From assembly GCF_040807025.1 (NCBI RefSeq), contig NC_090943.1, positions 117,937,900 through 118,001,899 of the forward strand: 64,000 nucleotides of DNA, read 5' to 3'. The translations under genes were made by a program, and so were the position numbers. Shown here piece after piece: positions 12,808-26,369 of this stretch. Each line of letters begins with the position of its first letter. Position 1 is the stretch's first letter. Under the pieces are notes generated by a model that saw only the letters and a program-made list of their open reading frames with translations, had not been told where the DNA came from and searched no databases. Source of the stretch: Struthio camelus (lineage: Eukaryota; Chordata; Aves; Struthioniformes; Struthionidae).

Positions 12808-15245
12808 CTTTCCTCGGAAGGTTTGGAGAAGCCCGAGGGGGCTCCGCGGGGAACCTGCGGGCTTTTGTGGGCGATTGGCAGGGTCAGGGCGGTCTGCGGT
12901 GTTGAACGGAACCTGGGTGCTCGTCGGGGGTCCCCGCACTTTTTCATGCTTAGGGAAACTATACTTAGCTGGTGGCATTTACACTTTTCTAGTAACAGTA
13001 GTTCATGAGAAGAGTGGTACTAGCGCGAAAAAAAAATCACATAATAACAGTAATAAAAACACAGGAGCGATAAATAGCGTTTTTAGAACCAGTAGCTCTG
13101 AATTCCCGGTCACCAGGAAGCAGCCTGGAGGGGCACTGGGGATGTCGCGGGAGCGTGTGGAAATGCGCGGGACTGCGCTTGGAAGTGCAGGGTGCAATGC
13201 AGAAATGCAAGCAGTAAAACTCTGCATTTTGTGCACAGTTCGGCGCTGGGTGGCCATTTTTCTGATTTCTCCTGACAGGTTGTTGGACCCCCAGAATGCT
13301 CATTTGGGACTTCAAAAAAAAAAAAAAATACAGGGAGGAGAAAACCCCTGCATTCTAGTAGGGCTGTTTGAATGCAAAAGTACTTTCATTTTCGCATTCC
13401 CATTTTGCTGATCCTTCATCAGGTTTTAAACCTCTTTAAGGTGTGCCTAACAATTTATGAGGAAGATCGAGTTTTTGAGGTTTGTTTTTTTTTTTTTTTT
13501 CTCCCCGTTTCTGGAGTTTGCATGCTTGTTCCCCTGTTCTTCTTAGGGCAGGATTTCCTTCCTAGCATAATGGCTGAAACTGTGAAGTACACAATTCTGC
13601 GTGTTGCCAGACGAATGCCTTCTTTCAGAGTTTGGGATGGGCTCAGGCAGTATAAAAAATGTACTGAGAGACTACTGTTGTATGGTTTCCTCCATTTTGT
13701 GCTATATTGGAAGAAAGCTAAAAATATCAGGTCATCGTTTCTCGCATGAAGACTTTCAAAGCAACATTCTTAGGTAGGCAGATAGCTTCCTGTTGTAGAT
13801 ATATTTTTTAATTTTATTTAACTTTAGAAATTGTTGCTCTTGGTACTTAATAGGGCGCTACCCTGGTATGCTTTTTTGTAATTTGGTAGTAGCACTACCG
13901 CTTTTGAATCGAACGGTTTTTAGCATCAGATTGTCATCAGTGCAAAGGGTTGGGTGTTTTCACAGAATTTCCTAGAGGGATACCCCCTAAAGTTTCCGGA
14001 AAAGTTTTTCCTCTTGCCAGTACAGCAAATCTCATCAGCTTCATGATATTCTAGTCCATGCTTGAATCCAGTGGTGTGCTTTATTTATCTGTTCTAAAAA
14101 ACAAAGTGTGTCCATTTCCAGCATGCGCACTTAATGTTTTGAAAATTACCTTTTTTAACGTTTTTAACTGGAGAGCAAGTGAAGGAAAGCAGGTTAACAG
14201 TATGTCAGTACTTCTCCTGGCCTGCCTGCAACAGCATTTCTTTCAGCTTATGAAGTTGCTTTAAGAGGTAAATGTTATAGTAGTCTCTTGCTCAAATATC
14301 GGTTGCACATTACTGCCCAGAACTAGCTTAGGAAGGCACTTTACAATCCCACATAACCTTATCTGCCGTTCCAGAACTTCATAACAAACCTACTGGAACA
14401 TGAAATGACCTTGGAAAGGCATCTTTCAATCTGACGTGAGGTGTTTTCTTCCTGGGAACAGAAATATTGCACATAGAGCTGATGTTTTCAGATTGATGCT
14501 TCTAAACCATTTTTAAGAGGGGGGAGAGAAGATGGGTGGAGTATTAATTTTGAAGGGAAATTTTTTTTTTTAAAAAAAGCAAACCTGCTCAGCTGAAGTT
14601 GAAATGCCACTTGGCTGAAGAAAGGGTATATTGAGCGTGTATATATAATAGTGAGGCTTAAGTCATGGATGACAACAAGACTTCATTTTTAATTAAAGGA
14701 AAATAGCGTTTGTTCTGCCATTTCTGATTTGCTCATTCATGATATCTTCAAAAGCCCAAATTATTAGTAGGACTAATTAAAAGCTAGTTGAATGTGTTAA
14801 ATGGAAAAAGAGGTGCTGAAGCCTGAAGGAAGCTCTACATTAAACTTTACTGTTGTTCTTAATAGCATAATATATTACTTCCATGTCAGAAATATTCCAT
14901 GTACTTCTCTTCAGAATCCCTTCATTCATGGAAATGCTGCCACCTCTGGAAAGGCTGCAAAAGTGCTTATTAGCAGGTACTTAGTACAAGAAGTGAAGGA
15001 GAACATCGCAACTGTCAAGGGAGTTAATAGAGGCTACATATGGCAAACTTAATTGGGTTTTGCCTGGATGCTGGTCTGGAAACTTCAGATCTTGCAAAAG
15101 GGTTGTGAACTATTTCACACCCATGGTGGCTTTACTTCTGGGGAAGATGATGCCTCCTGTAGAGTAGTACCTGCTCACAGCCTCCCACAGCACTCTAGCA
15201 TGAGGAGTTTGTGGTATGGGTGCCACCTGCTGGGTGTTTGAACAC

Positions 15246-15302
15246 TATGCCTATACATATATATGCATATATATATACACATACACATCTATACACATAG
15301 AA
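15246..15302 (+). repeat. TA/CA-rich microsatellite
   Basis: Interspersed TATA, CATA and CACATA units make an alternating purine-pyrimidine tract. It is low-complexity sequence with probable length variation. Confidence 0.8.
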
Positions 15303-16053
15303 ATGTATATGCACTCACTCACTCCATGCACATGTATGTAGTTTTTATAGATATGTTCTTGGTGGTACCTATCAAACAGTGAGTGCCCAGACCTGAGACT
15401 CCTCGACTTCTGAGGACGCATAACATCACAGCTTGTGTTATGAGAAGCAAATAGTCCTCAGGTTTTATATCCCATGGAAAGAGGGGAATGTTTTTATATT
15501 TATTCAATGTTGCTTTCACTTCACTGAAAGCAGCTGTCTGGGGACATCCAGTTGTATACTAGCCGATGACATGGTAGGCTTTCACAGCTCAATTTGATAG
15601 CCTAACATCAGGCTATGGAGCTAGTGTTGGAAACTGAACAAAGCAATCTCACCTTCACGGTATGGATCACTTTGTATAAAATCTCTATAGCACTGCTGAT
15701 TACATCACCTCTTGTGTCAGCTATCTTATTTTCCTAAAATCTGGTGAGCATCCCATTTTGATACATCTTTAGCTAATCTGGACTAGAAGTGACATTTTGT
15801 ATAGCATTTGCAGAATATCACCTGACAGTCTTTTTCCGTTCTAAAGAACGCTTTTTCACCCTTGACTAATGTTTGCCTAGAATAGTAAATCATATAAGTT
15901 TTATTCTGTCCTAGAAGTTCCTCTGGCAAGTGAAGTCGTCATCTGAATCTGCCATCATCCACAGCAATGATTTTCCAGTTTCGATTAGTTTCCATTTCTC
16001 TTAGCCCAGCATAGCGCTGACTGTGATGCTGTCTGAATGTCAATTTGATTAAA

Positions 16054-16079
16054 CAGCTGGATCCTTCAGCTGGATCCAG
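16054..16079 (+). repeat. 13-bp tandem duplication
   Basis: CAGCTGGATCC occurs twice, 13 bp apart, at 16054 and 16067. This is a small direct duplication in non-coding DNA. Confidence 0.75.
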
Positions 16080-16160
16080 AGTCAATGAGTTGCAGCGCTA
16101 GGACTTATAGTTGTTCTATATCCTACAGATTGCATTAAGAAAATATGTATGGCCTTGTGG

Positions 16161-16200
16161 GTTTTTTTTTTTTTTTTTGGTGGGTGGTTGGTTGGTTGGA
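16161..16200 (+). repeat. Poly-T followed by GGTT repeats
   Basis: A run of T is followed by GGTGGGTGGTTGGTTGGTTGG. It is a simple repeat. The reverse-strand Lys/Pro-rich frame over it is an artefact. Confidence 0.8.
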
Positions 16201-19200
16201 CAGCTGACCTCATAAAGGCTTTGTTGTTTGTTTATTTTGTGGTGCCTGGAAGCCAGATGAGTCTTTTTACCTTGCCTGTGGATTGGGAATAGATCCAAGC
16301 TGAATCATAAAAGTTTTGAAGAAACTTTCCAAAGCTTTCAGCTGGAAAAGCCTGTATTGACATATTCTTGTGATAAGCAGTTAAAATATGTCATGTGGTT
16401 TTGAAAGGGTGTTCCTCCACTTGAGATCTGTTTACTGGAGGATATGTAACAGTCAGGAGTACTGCATGGCTTGATGGAGCAAAAGAGCAAGTAGCATAAT
16501 TGCAGACTTTGTCATAAAGTACAATTCTGCAAAAAAAACATATAAAGCACCTTGCGTATAAAGAGATTACTGTATAAGCTTTGAGCAAGGGGGCCCACAA
16601 TAACTATGAAGTTCACTGTGCCCTAAAACACTTGCAGCTATGTAATGCCTGAAAAATCTTGATTTCAGTGTCTGGTGAAGAAGCAATTGACCCTAAAACG
16701 CTACCTGGAGCTGAACCAACGTTTTCAGTTTCATAACCCAGTGTCATGCACAAATAGCATGTGAAGAGGAGCAGGGGGAATACAAAATGTCTCTGTTGCT
16801 CTGTGGTCTTGCTCTTATGTGTCCCTTCTCAGCCTGACCCAGGCAACTGGCATGTGGTATGAGCAGAGGATGCTGCAATAGTGTTCAAGGCAGTTTGCAT
16901 CCCATTCATCCCATCATGGCATATAAGACCTATTTTTCTTCTTCTTCTTCTCCCCCCTCTCCTCCCCAGAACTTTCTGAGCTGCTGATGGAAAGCTGCCC
17001 ATTGCAACATGTCAAATTTCAACAGCCACCTTTTATTCTTGCTCAGAAATGCATGTTCAGGATTGTCAACGGGGATGCTGCGCTTTCTGTCCCTCTCCCA
17101 CCTCCTCCCCAGCCTAATTAATAAACCAGTTAGGCAGCTCTCCTGCTTGCATTCTGCTGCTTTCTAGGCATTTGTACCCTTTTATTTCATTTCTTTCTCC
17201 TTTTTCTGCTCATTTACCTGTGTTCCCACCTACTCAGCATCTGACGTGTTGTCTCTTGGTGAGTTGGTTAATGTTCATCTCCCTCCCTGCCTCCCTCACA
17301 ATCTTATTTTCCTTTTTCCCCCCATTTGATGTCCTGTCAAGACACCAAATGGCCGTCATGATCCTTGGCAGTATCTTGGAATCATATCTGCTCCAATAAA
17401 AATGGTCTCGCAATAATCTCAACGTTCCTTGCAGAGGGAAAAGGCATCTAACATCTTGAGGGCAAGCTGTAGGTGTAGTCACGCTGATAGTAATGGTACA
17501 TGGTAGCATCTCTGGGGAAGGGCAGTGATTTCCAAGACTGAAGAAAAATCAGAAATGAAGGAAAACCGTTTGAAATTTCTGTTCCCTTTCTCCTCAGATA
17601 CCCTGCACGTGAAGGAGTTGGGAAGGCTCCCTCTCTGCAAAAGCACTACTATAAAAGTGGCAACAAAGAAGTTGCTCGCTAGTAAAGCGGTAGATGCATA
17701 AGCAGCTGTCCCACTTTTCTGCATTTTTTCTTGCTGTCTTATTAATGTACCGTGGAAGCAAAGGAGGAGGTAACTCATCAACCATTAGCCGTAGGGGGGC
17801 TGGAAGTTAGTTGACTGTGCCAGCTATACTTTTCTTTTTGATGTCAGTACATAAATTCAACTTCATATGACATTGCTTCTACAGGGATCAAAAAGAAAGT
17901 CTGCCAGCATCTGTGCGGAGGAACTCACCTGCCTGTCCTGCCTTGGCATTTTGGACGTCTAAAGGGAGCCAGGGCAGTACTGCATACTGCCTTTATGCAG
18001 TAAAAGTCTAGATCAGAGTCATAGCAGAGCAGCTTTTTTCAGTTCTTTTAACTGTGAGGATATGTGTATTCCTGCGGACAGTTGGTTTGAAGAATATGGG
18101 AATTCAGAGATACCAGATGGGGAGATTTCCCAATCTGTTGTGAGAGACTTGCAATGACCTTTGGCTTCTTGGCTTCTTGTCAGCCTTGGCGCTGTTTGCA
18201 CTACAGTCAAATCTGATGAGGATACAGCTGCTAGGATAACGTGGCTAGAGTTTCCTTTGCGTTCTTCTCCTCCTCTCCTCCGCAGTCAGCAATGCTTTCG
18301 TTGTCTGGTGTCTCCGCGCTCAGGACCTTTCACTCTTAACTTTCAAAAACAGCTAACTTCTCTATTCAGAAGAAGAACGCAAATTTCAATGCCATTAAAT
18401 ACGTACACATAGTTTATTTAGGTTAGCCCACAGCATTTAACATTTTGTACAGATCTCTCTGAAACATTCCCTCTCGAAGATTGAAAAAATAACCAGATGT
18501 TTTGGAGCAGTTACCAGCAAAGTTGATGTTGAGCTCAGGAAAGTTGTAAAATTATTCTTTGGATTTATCAGGCGAAGTACTGATATTTATTTATTTGACT
18601 GATTGAGATTCTAACTCAGAACAATTATTATTTCAGCTTTGGTCGTCTTGACAGTTTGTGGGTATATGACTACTTAGATAGGTCTAGGGTGGGTCTCGAG
18701 CCCCTTAATTGTAAAGAACAAATTGTCAGTCCCCAATCCTTGACAACTATGGCAGTTTCATTTTTAACTTTTTTCCCTACCAGATGTTACATCTCCTTAT
18801 CAAAGAGTTGGAAGTGTCTGTAATATGAAAAAAGTATACCTTTTCTGTACATGATGTACAGCTCCTAATGCCTGAGGAAGGAATTTACAATTAAAGATTT
18901 ATGCTTTTACTCTTCTCAAAATCCTTATTATAAGGCCAGCTTTGACAAATCATTACTAAACTGCAATGTCATTGCTATTGTGTTTATTTTTTTCATGTTA
19001 GAATAAGTTCGGTCCATGTGCGTCAGGTCTATTTAATTGGTTGTCTAAAACTATTCTGTAATGTAAAAAGACATAATGCTCATTCTAAAGAAAACAATAG
19101 CGTTGTTCATTGAATCTCCAGCGTTCTCATTTCTTTTCTTATGTTTTTCTTCTTTCTTCGTTTTCCTGCCAATTGCTGTGACTGACTGACTGCTGCAACC

Positions 19201-21439
19201 ATGGCCTTGACAAACTGCTGCCACTGCTGCCTCTTGGGACATGGACAATTTTGGTGAGTCTGCAAAATGAGTTTAACTTATCTTTCCTCTTTAGGGGAAG
19301 CAGGAGCATTAAAGATTTGAAGCTGGGCTTTGATGAAAACTAGACCTGATTTCTGGCTGGTTTTTTGCAGAAGCAACAGGCAACGTTTACTGAATTTCAG
19401 CTTTATTTTGATGGAGTGGTTTTTTTCTTGCTCAGTTTTATTGTTGGCAAATGTGAAGGAATTGACGTGCAGCAGATTAAGTAGTGTCATTTTAGGAGGT
19501 TAAGTATGGTTGCTTTTTAAATAACTTTGAAATGACTTTTCTATAAGACATGCTGCAAAGCAACAGTTTAGAACTTTTCATTTTTCTTCTTTTGGCTTAT
19601 TTGATTCTTTCTGCAAATCATTCAGGTTAAAAATGATTAACTCATTGGATGGCTTTTCAGAAAAATACTATGTGTTTCAGCTTATTTTCATAATACTAGT
19701 GTTGTCTGCGGTGTGAACTTTAAGCAATGATGCATTGATGGTGCGTTTGCATTAAATATTGTACCACAATTTAGTAAGAAAAGGATTTCCCTCCCAAGTA
19801 CTGTCTAGCGAGATCTTTAAAAATACAGAGCAATAGTTCTGTTGGGGTCTCATTTCTTGCTCATGTGTAGAAAAATGAAGAGGAGAATACCAGTCTGAAG
19901 ATAACAGCTCCTTCTTAGGCGGCAATAGATGTTCTCTGGCATTCTGGACTTTCAATTAAAGGTGACTAGACAGCTGTGGGAAAAATGTTTGCTGAAAACG
20001 CATCACTCCTGAGATCTATTCTGAAACCACGGTAGGAGATGGTAATACCCAGTCAGCGTTGTCTGCAAGAGTAGAGGAGCCTCTGAGAACTGAATGGAGG
20101 GGGTTCACAGATAAGTAGCCTTGAGATTTCTCTCTGAGTTATTTAGAGCCAGCAGGGATGACTCCTTACTACAAGTGGGCTCAAGTAAGGAAAATAACTT
20201 CATCTTTTACCTGCACAGCAGCTGCCTTAACTACGTGGCTAAAGTTTTGGGAGAATGTAGATACAGCTCAGGAATGGTGTTTTCTGGTGTTCCACTGAGG
20301 TGTGGGCGGTGTTGGCACTCTCGTGCTGCCATTCCTGGTCAGGCTTGGTGGCAGATGGCAGATGGCATTGGTCGTTAGCTGCTCTCTGAGGGACTGCAGC
20401 TGGGTGTAGCTGATGCATGTGCCTCTGGGTGAATCTATTGTCCTCCTCTCTTCCTTTTTACTCATTTGAGCATGTATAGTCCACAGCACCTGCGCCTCAT
20501 GCTGAGGCGAGGAGCATGAGACTGGAAGATAGGACTTAACCTTAAAGCTTTGTCTTTTCAAGCATAGCTTTAGAGAAATGTTGGATAAAAACTTATATTT
20601 TACCTCTGAGCATTTCCAAAGTGTTGCTGCCTAATCCTGTTATTGATCCATAGCTTATACTGGAAAGCCTTTGTGTCAAGGCAATATTCAAATTCGGAGT
20701 CCTGGGAGGACAGTGGCACTAATCACATTTCATGTGACCTTTCAGGCAGGATGAACATATGTTGCACTGCTGCATTTTTCTCAACTTTTAATTCCTCTTA
20801 GATATCTTTTATTCTTTCATAATGTAGCTAGAAGCGCAGTTAAGCCTTCTGCATGACTGGTACAAGGTAATTTCATAACTGAGTAGCATTAAGATCTGTA
20901 AGTGGACTGCCTCTGATTGCCATTCTTTGATGTGCTAAGAAACCTTGATCAGCTTGAGAGAATAACAGCTCTGATGCCCAGGAGTATCAGTAATGCGTAC
21001 TTACTGTAATGTCCACAGTAACAAAAACTCTGACAACTGCCAGAGTGCATTTCTCGTGGCTTTGTTTCAGCGTGTATCTTGCTTTCCTTTTAGACTATTT
21101 TTGTTTAGCATTTTGTAATGTATGTGTGTAATTGGCTCTTGTGTTGCATCTATACAGAGAGATGCTGCTTTAATATCTGGAGAGTAGTAAACCTGAACAG
21201 TGAAGTGTTGCCATCAGCACTGCACATCAGAGAATTTTGATGTGGTTACATGAATGAGCATTTCCACCCAAGTTCTATGCTTAGTAGGTGGGATTTTTGT
21301 TTGTTTTTTGTTTGTTAAGCTGATTTGGTTATAGATGAACTTTTTGCAAATGTAGTAAGTAAAGTTTAAAATCTGAAACAAAGAGCAAGGTGCATTTTGC
21401 ATAAGCAGATAAATATCAAAGCTAAAAATATGAAATCCA

Positions 21440-21452
21440 CCCCCCCCCCCCC
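21440..21452 (+). repeat. C run, 13 bases
   Basis: A homopolymeric C run next to the CR1 fragment that follows. Its length should be treated as uncertain. Confidence 0.9.
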
Positions 21453-21467
21453 TTCACAAAAAAGAGC

Positions 21468-21782
21468 AGAATTGATGCAACCCAGACTTTTTTCATTGGA
21501 GTGTGGTGGGAGGATGAGAGACCACAGGCGTAAGCTGAAACAAGAAAGGTACAGGCTGGGTACAAGGAAAATATTTTTCCCCACGAGGACAGTTAAGCAC
21601 TGGAACAGACTGTCCAGAGAGGCTGTGTGGTGTCCAGCCTTGGAGATGTTCGGGACTCAACTAGATAAAGCTGTGGTGAGCAGCTGGCTCTGAGCTCCCA
21701 GGTGACCCTACCTAGAGGAGAAAGCTGGACTAGAGGCCTCCTGAGGTCACTCCTAAACTGAGTTATCCTACGATACCTTATA
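21468..21782 (+). mobile_element. CR1 LINE fragment, 3' end, sense orientation
   Basis: The order of phrases matches the 3' untranslated end of avian CR1 elements: a degenerate 'AGCACTGGAACAGACTGTCC' segment, then 'CCTTGGAGATGTTC', then 'GGACTAGA', a 'GGTCACTCCTAAACTGAGTT' block, and a final ATCCTACGATACCT corresponding to the ATTCTATGATTCT-like tail. CR1 copies are usually 5'-truncated, as here, and have no long target duplication. Divergence from the phrases I know is substantial, so this is an old insertion. It marks the host as avian or a close relative. No ORF2 coding remains. Confidence 0.8.
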
Positions 21783-21789
21783 AAAAGGT

Positions 21790-24700
21790 TGCATTTAGAC
21801 AGGCCTTAGGCTTGGAAGAAAAGTGAAGTTGCCAGGTCACAGAAAGCTTGTGATAATGGCAAGGCTGCTGAAGACTTTTGAGGGGAGGTAGCTTTTGTAA
21901 TGTTAAGAGGAATGCATCAGGTGGCCAGGTTCAGTCTTGCTGTATTGCTGTCATGCCTCCTCTAAATGCTTGCCTGTTGCTTTCAATTTAATTGCTCTGC
22001 TCTTCCTTGCAATCAGAGCATGCTTTGCGCACAGCTTCTGAAGATGTAATATGTTTTGTATTATATGCCAACAGTAGCCATATCTAACTAGAATTTCCAA
22101 AATCTTAGAAATAATCTCAAGATTTTTGTTAACCTCTGTTAACAAACCTCAGTTACCCTGTGAGAGCAAACTTTAAACTCTTCAGGAGGCCTAGACTGAT
22201 CATATAGAAGGTTTTCAGTAGTTTCTGGAGAGCTATGCCTCTTAAGATATCTCTGTAAGGATATCCTTACTTTAGGCTGTGACGGTCTCCAGTCCTTTGA
22301 AAACAATATTAGAGTATCAGTAGCAGGAAGATTAAAAACCTATTGCTGATTGAGCTGAATCTGAGTTAGCTGCTGAGCGTGAGTTGGTTGCTGACTGGTG
22401 TTGATGTGGAGCAAACCAGAGCTCTGACTGTAAAGCAAGGGAGAAGAAGAGAACTGGTAAGTACAGTGAGGCCAACTTTGGAAGACTGAACAATTGATAT
22501 TGCAAAGAAGAATTTGGATGGGTCAGAAATTACCACAGTGGGCTCTGGAGAAGCAAAGGGTTTAGACAATCCCCTGAATAATCTTTTACTTTTTTGGGGA
22601 AGATGGCCTGCAAAACTGGAGTCAGTCCAGCAAGTACTTTGAATACACAAGTGAATGAATTTATAAGGCATACATTACTAATAGTTCATTTTGAAAATTG
22701 TCTTTGTCTTTAAGTATTTGAATTAACTAGATTTCAATTTTTGTGTTTTATTCTTTTCTCTGGGTTTGTTGGTTTGATTTTTTTTTTTTTTTGTTCCTTC
22801 GTGAAAGCAGTTGGTTTAACTTACAGAACTTACAGATTGGCTTTTCTTCCCTGTGCAGTAAAGGTGAATATGAAAACTAATGTTTTAGTAACACTAGGAT
22901 TTCAAAGGCACTTCTCCCTGGCCTTTTTACTACTATCCCATTTGCTTCCACCCACGTAGCAGGTAAGCTGTGATTCTTGCCTGTTGTGACCTGATTGTAC
23001 TTAGATGTAGTCAATGGGTGAGGTCCACAATGTCTACAGTGTATTGTCCCTTCCATATTCAGAGGCTGAAAGCACCATGACCATAAAGCTTTTAGGATTA
23101 TTGCTGAGAGGAGGTAAAACCATCAGGTTTTATCCTTACTTTAACCTCATTGCTCCATATGCATACACAGTGACTGCCTTCAGAGTTGTTTATGTAACTG
23201 TCATGTCTTAATGTCCACTTCTCTTCTAGCCTACTGCAGTAAAGAGTTTGCTTTGTATTTTAATTTCTTTTATATATATATATGGAAAGCCTTTTTACTA
23301 CTTCTTTTCTGTTTTTTACCATAGCTGTTCATCTTCAGTTGTTGCATGGATAATAGTGCTGATGAACAAGGATTTAGTCTGACACACGAAAGCATAGCTG
23401 TAAAGAAAATGAAGCAGAGAAAATTAGTGGCAAAGGTTTCTAAATTATAGTTGTACAGGAAGATGTTTGTGATAAGGAAGCAGTTAAACATTACTGTTTA
23501 GTAAAACCTGCAACTGTGGCTGATATTTCAATTGTCTCCTCCTTTTGCTGACACTTAATTTGTGAGGTCAGTGAGATATTCTTACTGCTAATAGAGTAGC
23601 TGTTTTATTGAACCAAAAGCCTGTGGAAGTAAATGGACCGGTATTCTCAGATGGTTTTAACTGCCAAATAAATACTAATTATTTTCATATTTGCTTTTAA
23701 AATAAACATTAGGTGTTTGCTATACTTGCAGTTGAAAAATTATCTGCTTTTAGATGGGCAAACTTTTTTTTTTTGATTTTTGTTGAAAAACACCTGTAAT
23801 GTCATAGGATTAAAACAGGATATTAATAAACAAGAAGAAATACTAATACTTGAACCAACTATGCACCTTCTACAGCTAAAGACAAAGAGCTCATTGTTTT
23901 TATGGCAACACAGTGTATGTCCACGAGCTCAGTCTCTATCAAACAGTCCAGGAGCATGTGAGTATTGTCCTGTACATGGTGCTTTGTGGAGTCCAGCTGT
24001 CACTCGTTAGAGACTCATTTACTGGCAAATAAAAGTTATCATCTGCTAGCAGTAGATTTTTTTTTTTTTTTTTCATTTGAAGACCTTTGGTTCGTTTCAG
24101 AGAGTTTCCTCTGGTAGCTAATGCAACAGGAGCAGTCCACGAGATCCTGAAGACCGTCTTTACTCAACAAGGATGTGGGGTCAAGAAAGCTGGCTATATA
24201 GGCCACTTTTACAGAAATAATGAACAAGTAGGGCCTTCTAGGGGAAGTTTGTACCATTCTTCATAGACACTGCATTTTCGCTTCTGGAAATTGTGGTTAG
24301 GAATCAGCAGTGAATTTGCGTTAGTAATAATTTCCTTAGGCAAGGCTTATCCTCCCAGGCCACCCATGAAAAGTTTGGAGGCAGGTGGCAAAGGCAAGTT
24401 TAGTTTCTGTGGTTACTGTAGTTGGAACAGGATGGATCACTGAGCCAAATAGAGACTTTTGTGTTAAAGCTGACTGCTTTCGTGCTTATCTTAACCTTGA
24501 TGAAGCTATTGCCCTAGGTTTGTTAGGAAAAGAGTTAGGCGAAGTCAGTGGCCTGTACTGTTCAAAGGTTAAAGCAATCAGCAGTAGTTCAGCTGTCAGC
24601 AGAATTGTATTACGGAGAATCTCATGCAAGTCTTTGCCCCACTTTATTGTCTACTCGGCTTTTAGATGTTTTTGCTAGCATGTCCCTTATCGATCCAAGA

Positions 24701-26360
24701 AGTGGTCAAGGGTTGCCTACCCTCTCTGCCCTTTGCGTTGCGAAGCAGACTTAGTCTGGCCAAAATACTGCAGAAGTGGCAGTTGTTTGTAATGGAGCCT
24801 GAGATAAATGGGTTTATCTGGTAATGGTGAGGCTACTCAAGTTAGGTATTGGCAACTTGACCTCTTTTTTTTTTTTTTTTAATTTCTTTCTCCCTGGGAT
24901 AGTTGTAGTGATGTTTTGTGTTGTTGCAACCTATTTTTAACACCAAAGCTTATTTTTCTCCAGTTAAACATGTGGTATGTTTACTTTGAGAGAGCTGGCA
25001 TTTTCTCAAACATCACAAATTAGCTTTCCTATTAGAACTAATGAACGGTAAAATAGGATTGCTTGTGTTTTTGATATACGAGTGCGTGTGCACGCATATA
25101 AAATTCTAGTTAGATGAAATTGGTAGAGCTTACTGTTAAAATATGGAGATAATTGGACCTACTCATATCTCTCAACTGTCTCAACCCAACATAGTTTCTC
25201 ATATGTAACTTTAAAAATCCATATGTGTCTAAGAGCCTTGTGGCTCCTTTTTTCCATGCTAATAGAAAATATCTGTAGAAGGATGTACATTTTTTTTTGT
25301 AGTTGCTCAGTATTAAATCCTTTTTATGCAGAGATATGATTGTTGGCTAGTATATATTGTTGCAGTAATGACAGTCACCACAGCTGTTTGAGTTCTGTCA
25401 TGTTTATTCATGACCAGATATTTCAGTACGCTCATGAGAATTTGCTGTAAGGAGCACTTTCGTTTTTCAGTTTTGGGAATTGGGCTCCATCTAGTGTTTA
25501 AACTACAGGATTAAACTCAGGTTCACTTTCTTGAATGTCCTTGCAACATAGATAGAGGACACAGACAAAGAATTGATAGGCGTCATTTTCATTCACATTT
25601 ATCTAGAATGAGACACTTCTAGATACAGTCAGTATGCTAATGACAACCTGAAACATCGCATCTGTCTTGCATATGCGCTTATCTTAGGGAGACTAAAATA
25701 ATCCTGTTACGAAATGGCATGCAGCTAAAAAGAAATTAAAACAGCATGGCAATAATGTGATCCTGGAATATTTTGTGGTTGATTACTGTATATGCTTTCA
25801 CACTATTTGATGTGGCTTATTAGAAAACAGCATGCTGGTCTATAAAATCAGAATTAGAAAGCTAATTGTGGAGTTCCTTTTTAAAAAAGTAACAAACTTT
25901 GAAATGTGTGCTCTATATTAATATCCAGTCAGCAAAATAGTTTTCCAGTACTTAATGCTTCTTTAGCGAAGCATATGTGTTTGTCCTCTGTTTTTTCTTA
26001 ACAGTTAATCTTTAACATTTTTGTAATAGTTAAGCCTTTGATAAGGGCTACTTAATTCCTTTTATTAAAAGGAATATCCAGAGTAATTAGGAATATACCT
26101 CGTTTAAACTAAAACAGAAAAGTAAGTGTTTGATAATCATCAATTCCCGTACGTCCAGTGCTCTGATGACAAATAACCCTGTGCAACAGCGACAAGAGAA
26201 GCGTGAAGAAGAGCAGATAACTTTTTTTTTTGTTTGTTTTTTTCAAGATGGTTATAATTCATGCAAGCAACTCGTATTTCTTTTAAAATTGAATCAGGCT
26301 GAGAAAGCTTTTAGCGCTAAGTTGCACATAAATTTACCTTTTCCACCGGACTTTTACGGT
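21790..26360. other. Intron-like non-coding DNA
   Basis: CpG-poor, AT-rich DNA with poly-T runs near 22780, 24058 and 24866. No splice-bounded coding exon was recognised, and short open frames appear on both strands without family resemblance. Confidence 0.5.
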
Positions 26361-26369
26361 CCAAGTTAA

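Larger units (their letters stand above)
11765..12935 (+). promoter_or_regulatory. CpG island, probable gene promoter and first exon region
   Basis: A sharp rise in G+C and CpG density sets this stretch apart from the CpG-poor DNA on both sides. It includes a GCGGCCGC (NotI) site near 12078, repeated GGGGCGGGGCGGG boxes and a CCAAT box. Vertebrate islands of this size usually mark promoters, often of broadly expressed or developmental genes. A rightward reading is favoured because CCAAT and GC boxes precede a strong splice donor at 12298, but divergent transcription cannot be excluded. Long Arg/Pro/Gly-rich open frames cross the island on both strands. They are composition artefacts and none is called as a protein. 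The gene it serves is not identifiable here. Confidence 0.8.
12940..21430. other. Intron-like non-coding DNA downstream of the island
   Basis: AT-rich and CpG-poor, with polypyrimidine tracts and simple repeats but no recognised coding exon. One 59-codon frame with its own ATG (13570-13749) reads as a plausible short peptide but resembles nothing I recognise. The layout fits the 5' part of a long first intron, although intergenic DNA is equally compatible. Confidence 0.5.

Noticed and set aside
11609..12905. Long Arg/Pro/Gly-rich open frames (up to 378 codons) on both strands of the CpG island
   Set aside because: GC-rich DNA lacks stop codons. The frames overlap on both strands, run through homopolymers and show no domain, so they are composition artefacts.
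18846..18862. Small palindrome CTGTACAT-G-ATGTACAG
   Set aside because: Eight-base arms are expected by chance several times in a window of this size and composition.
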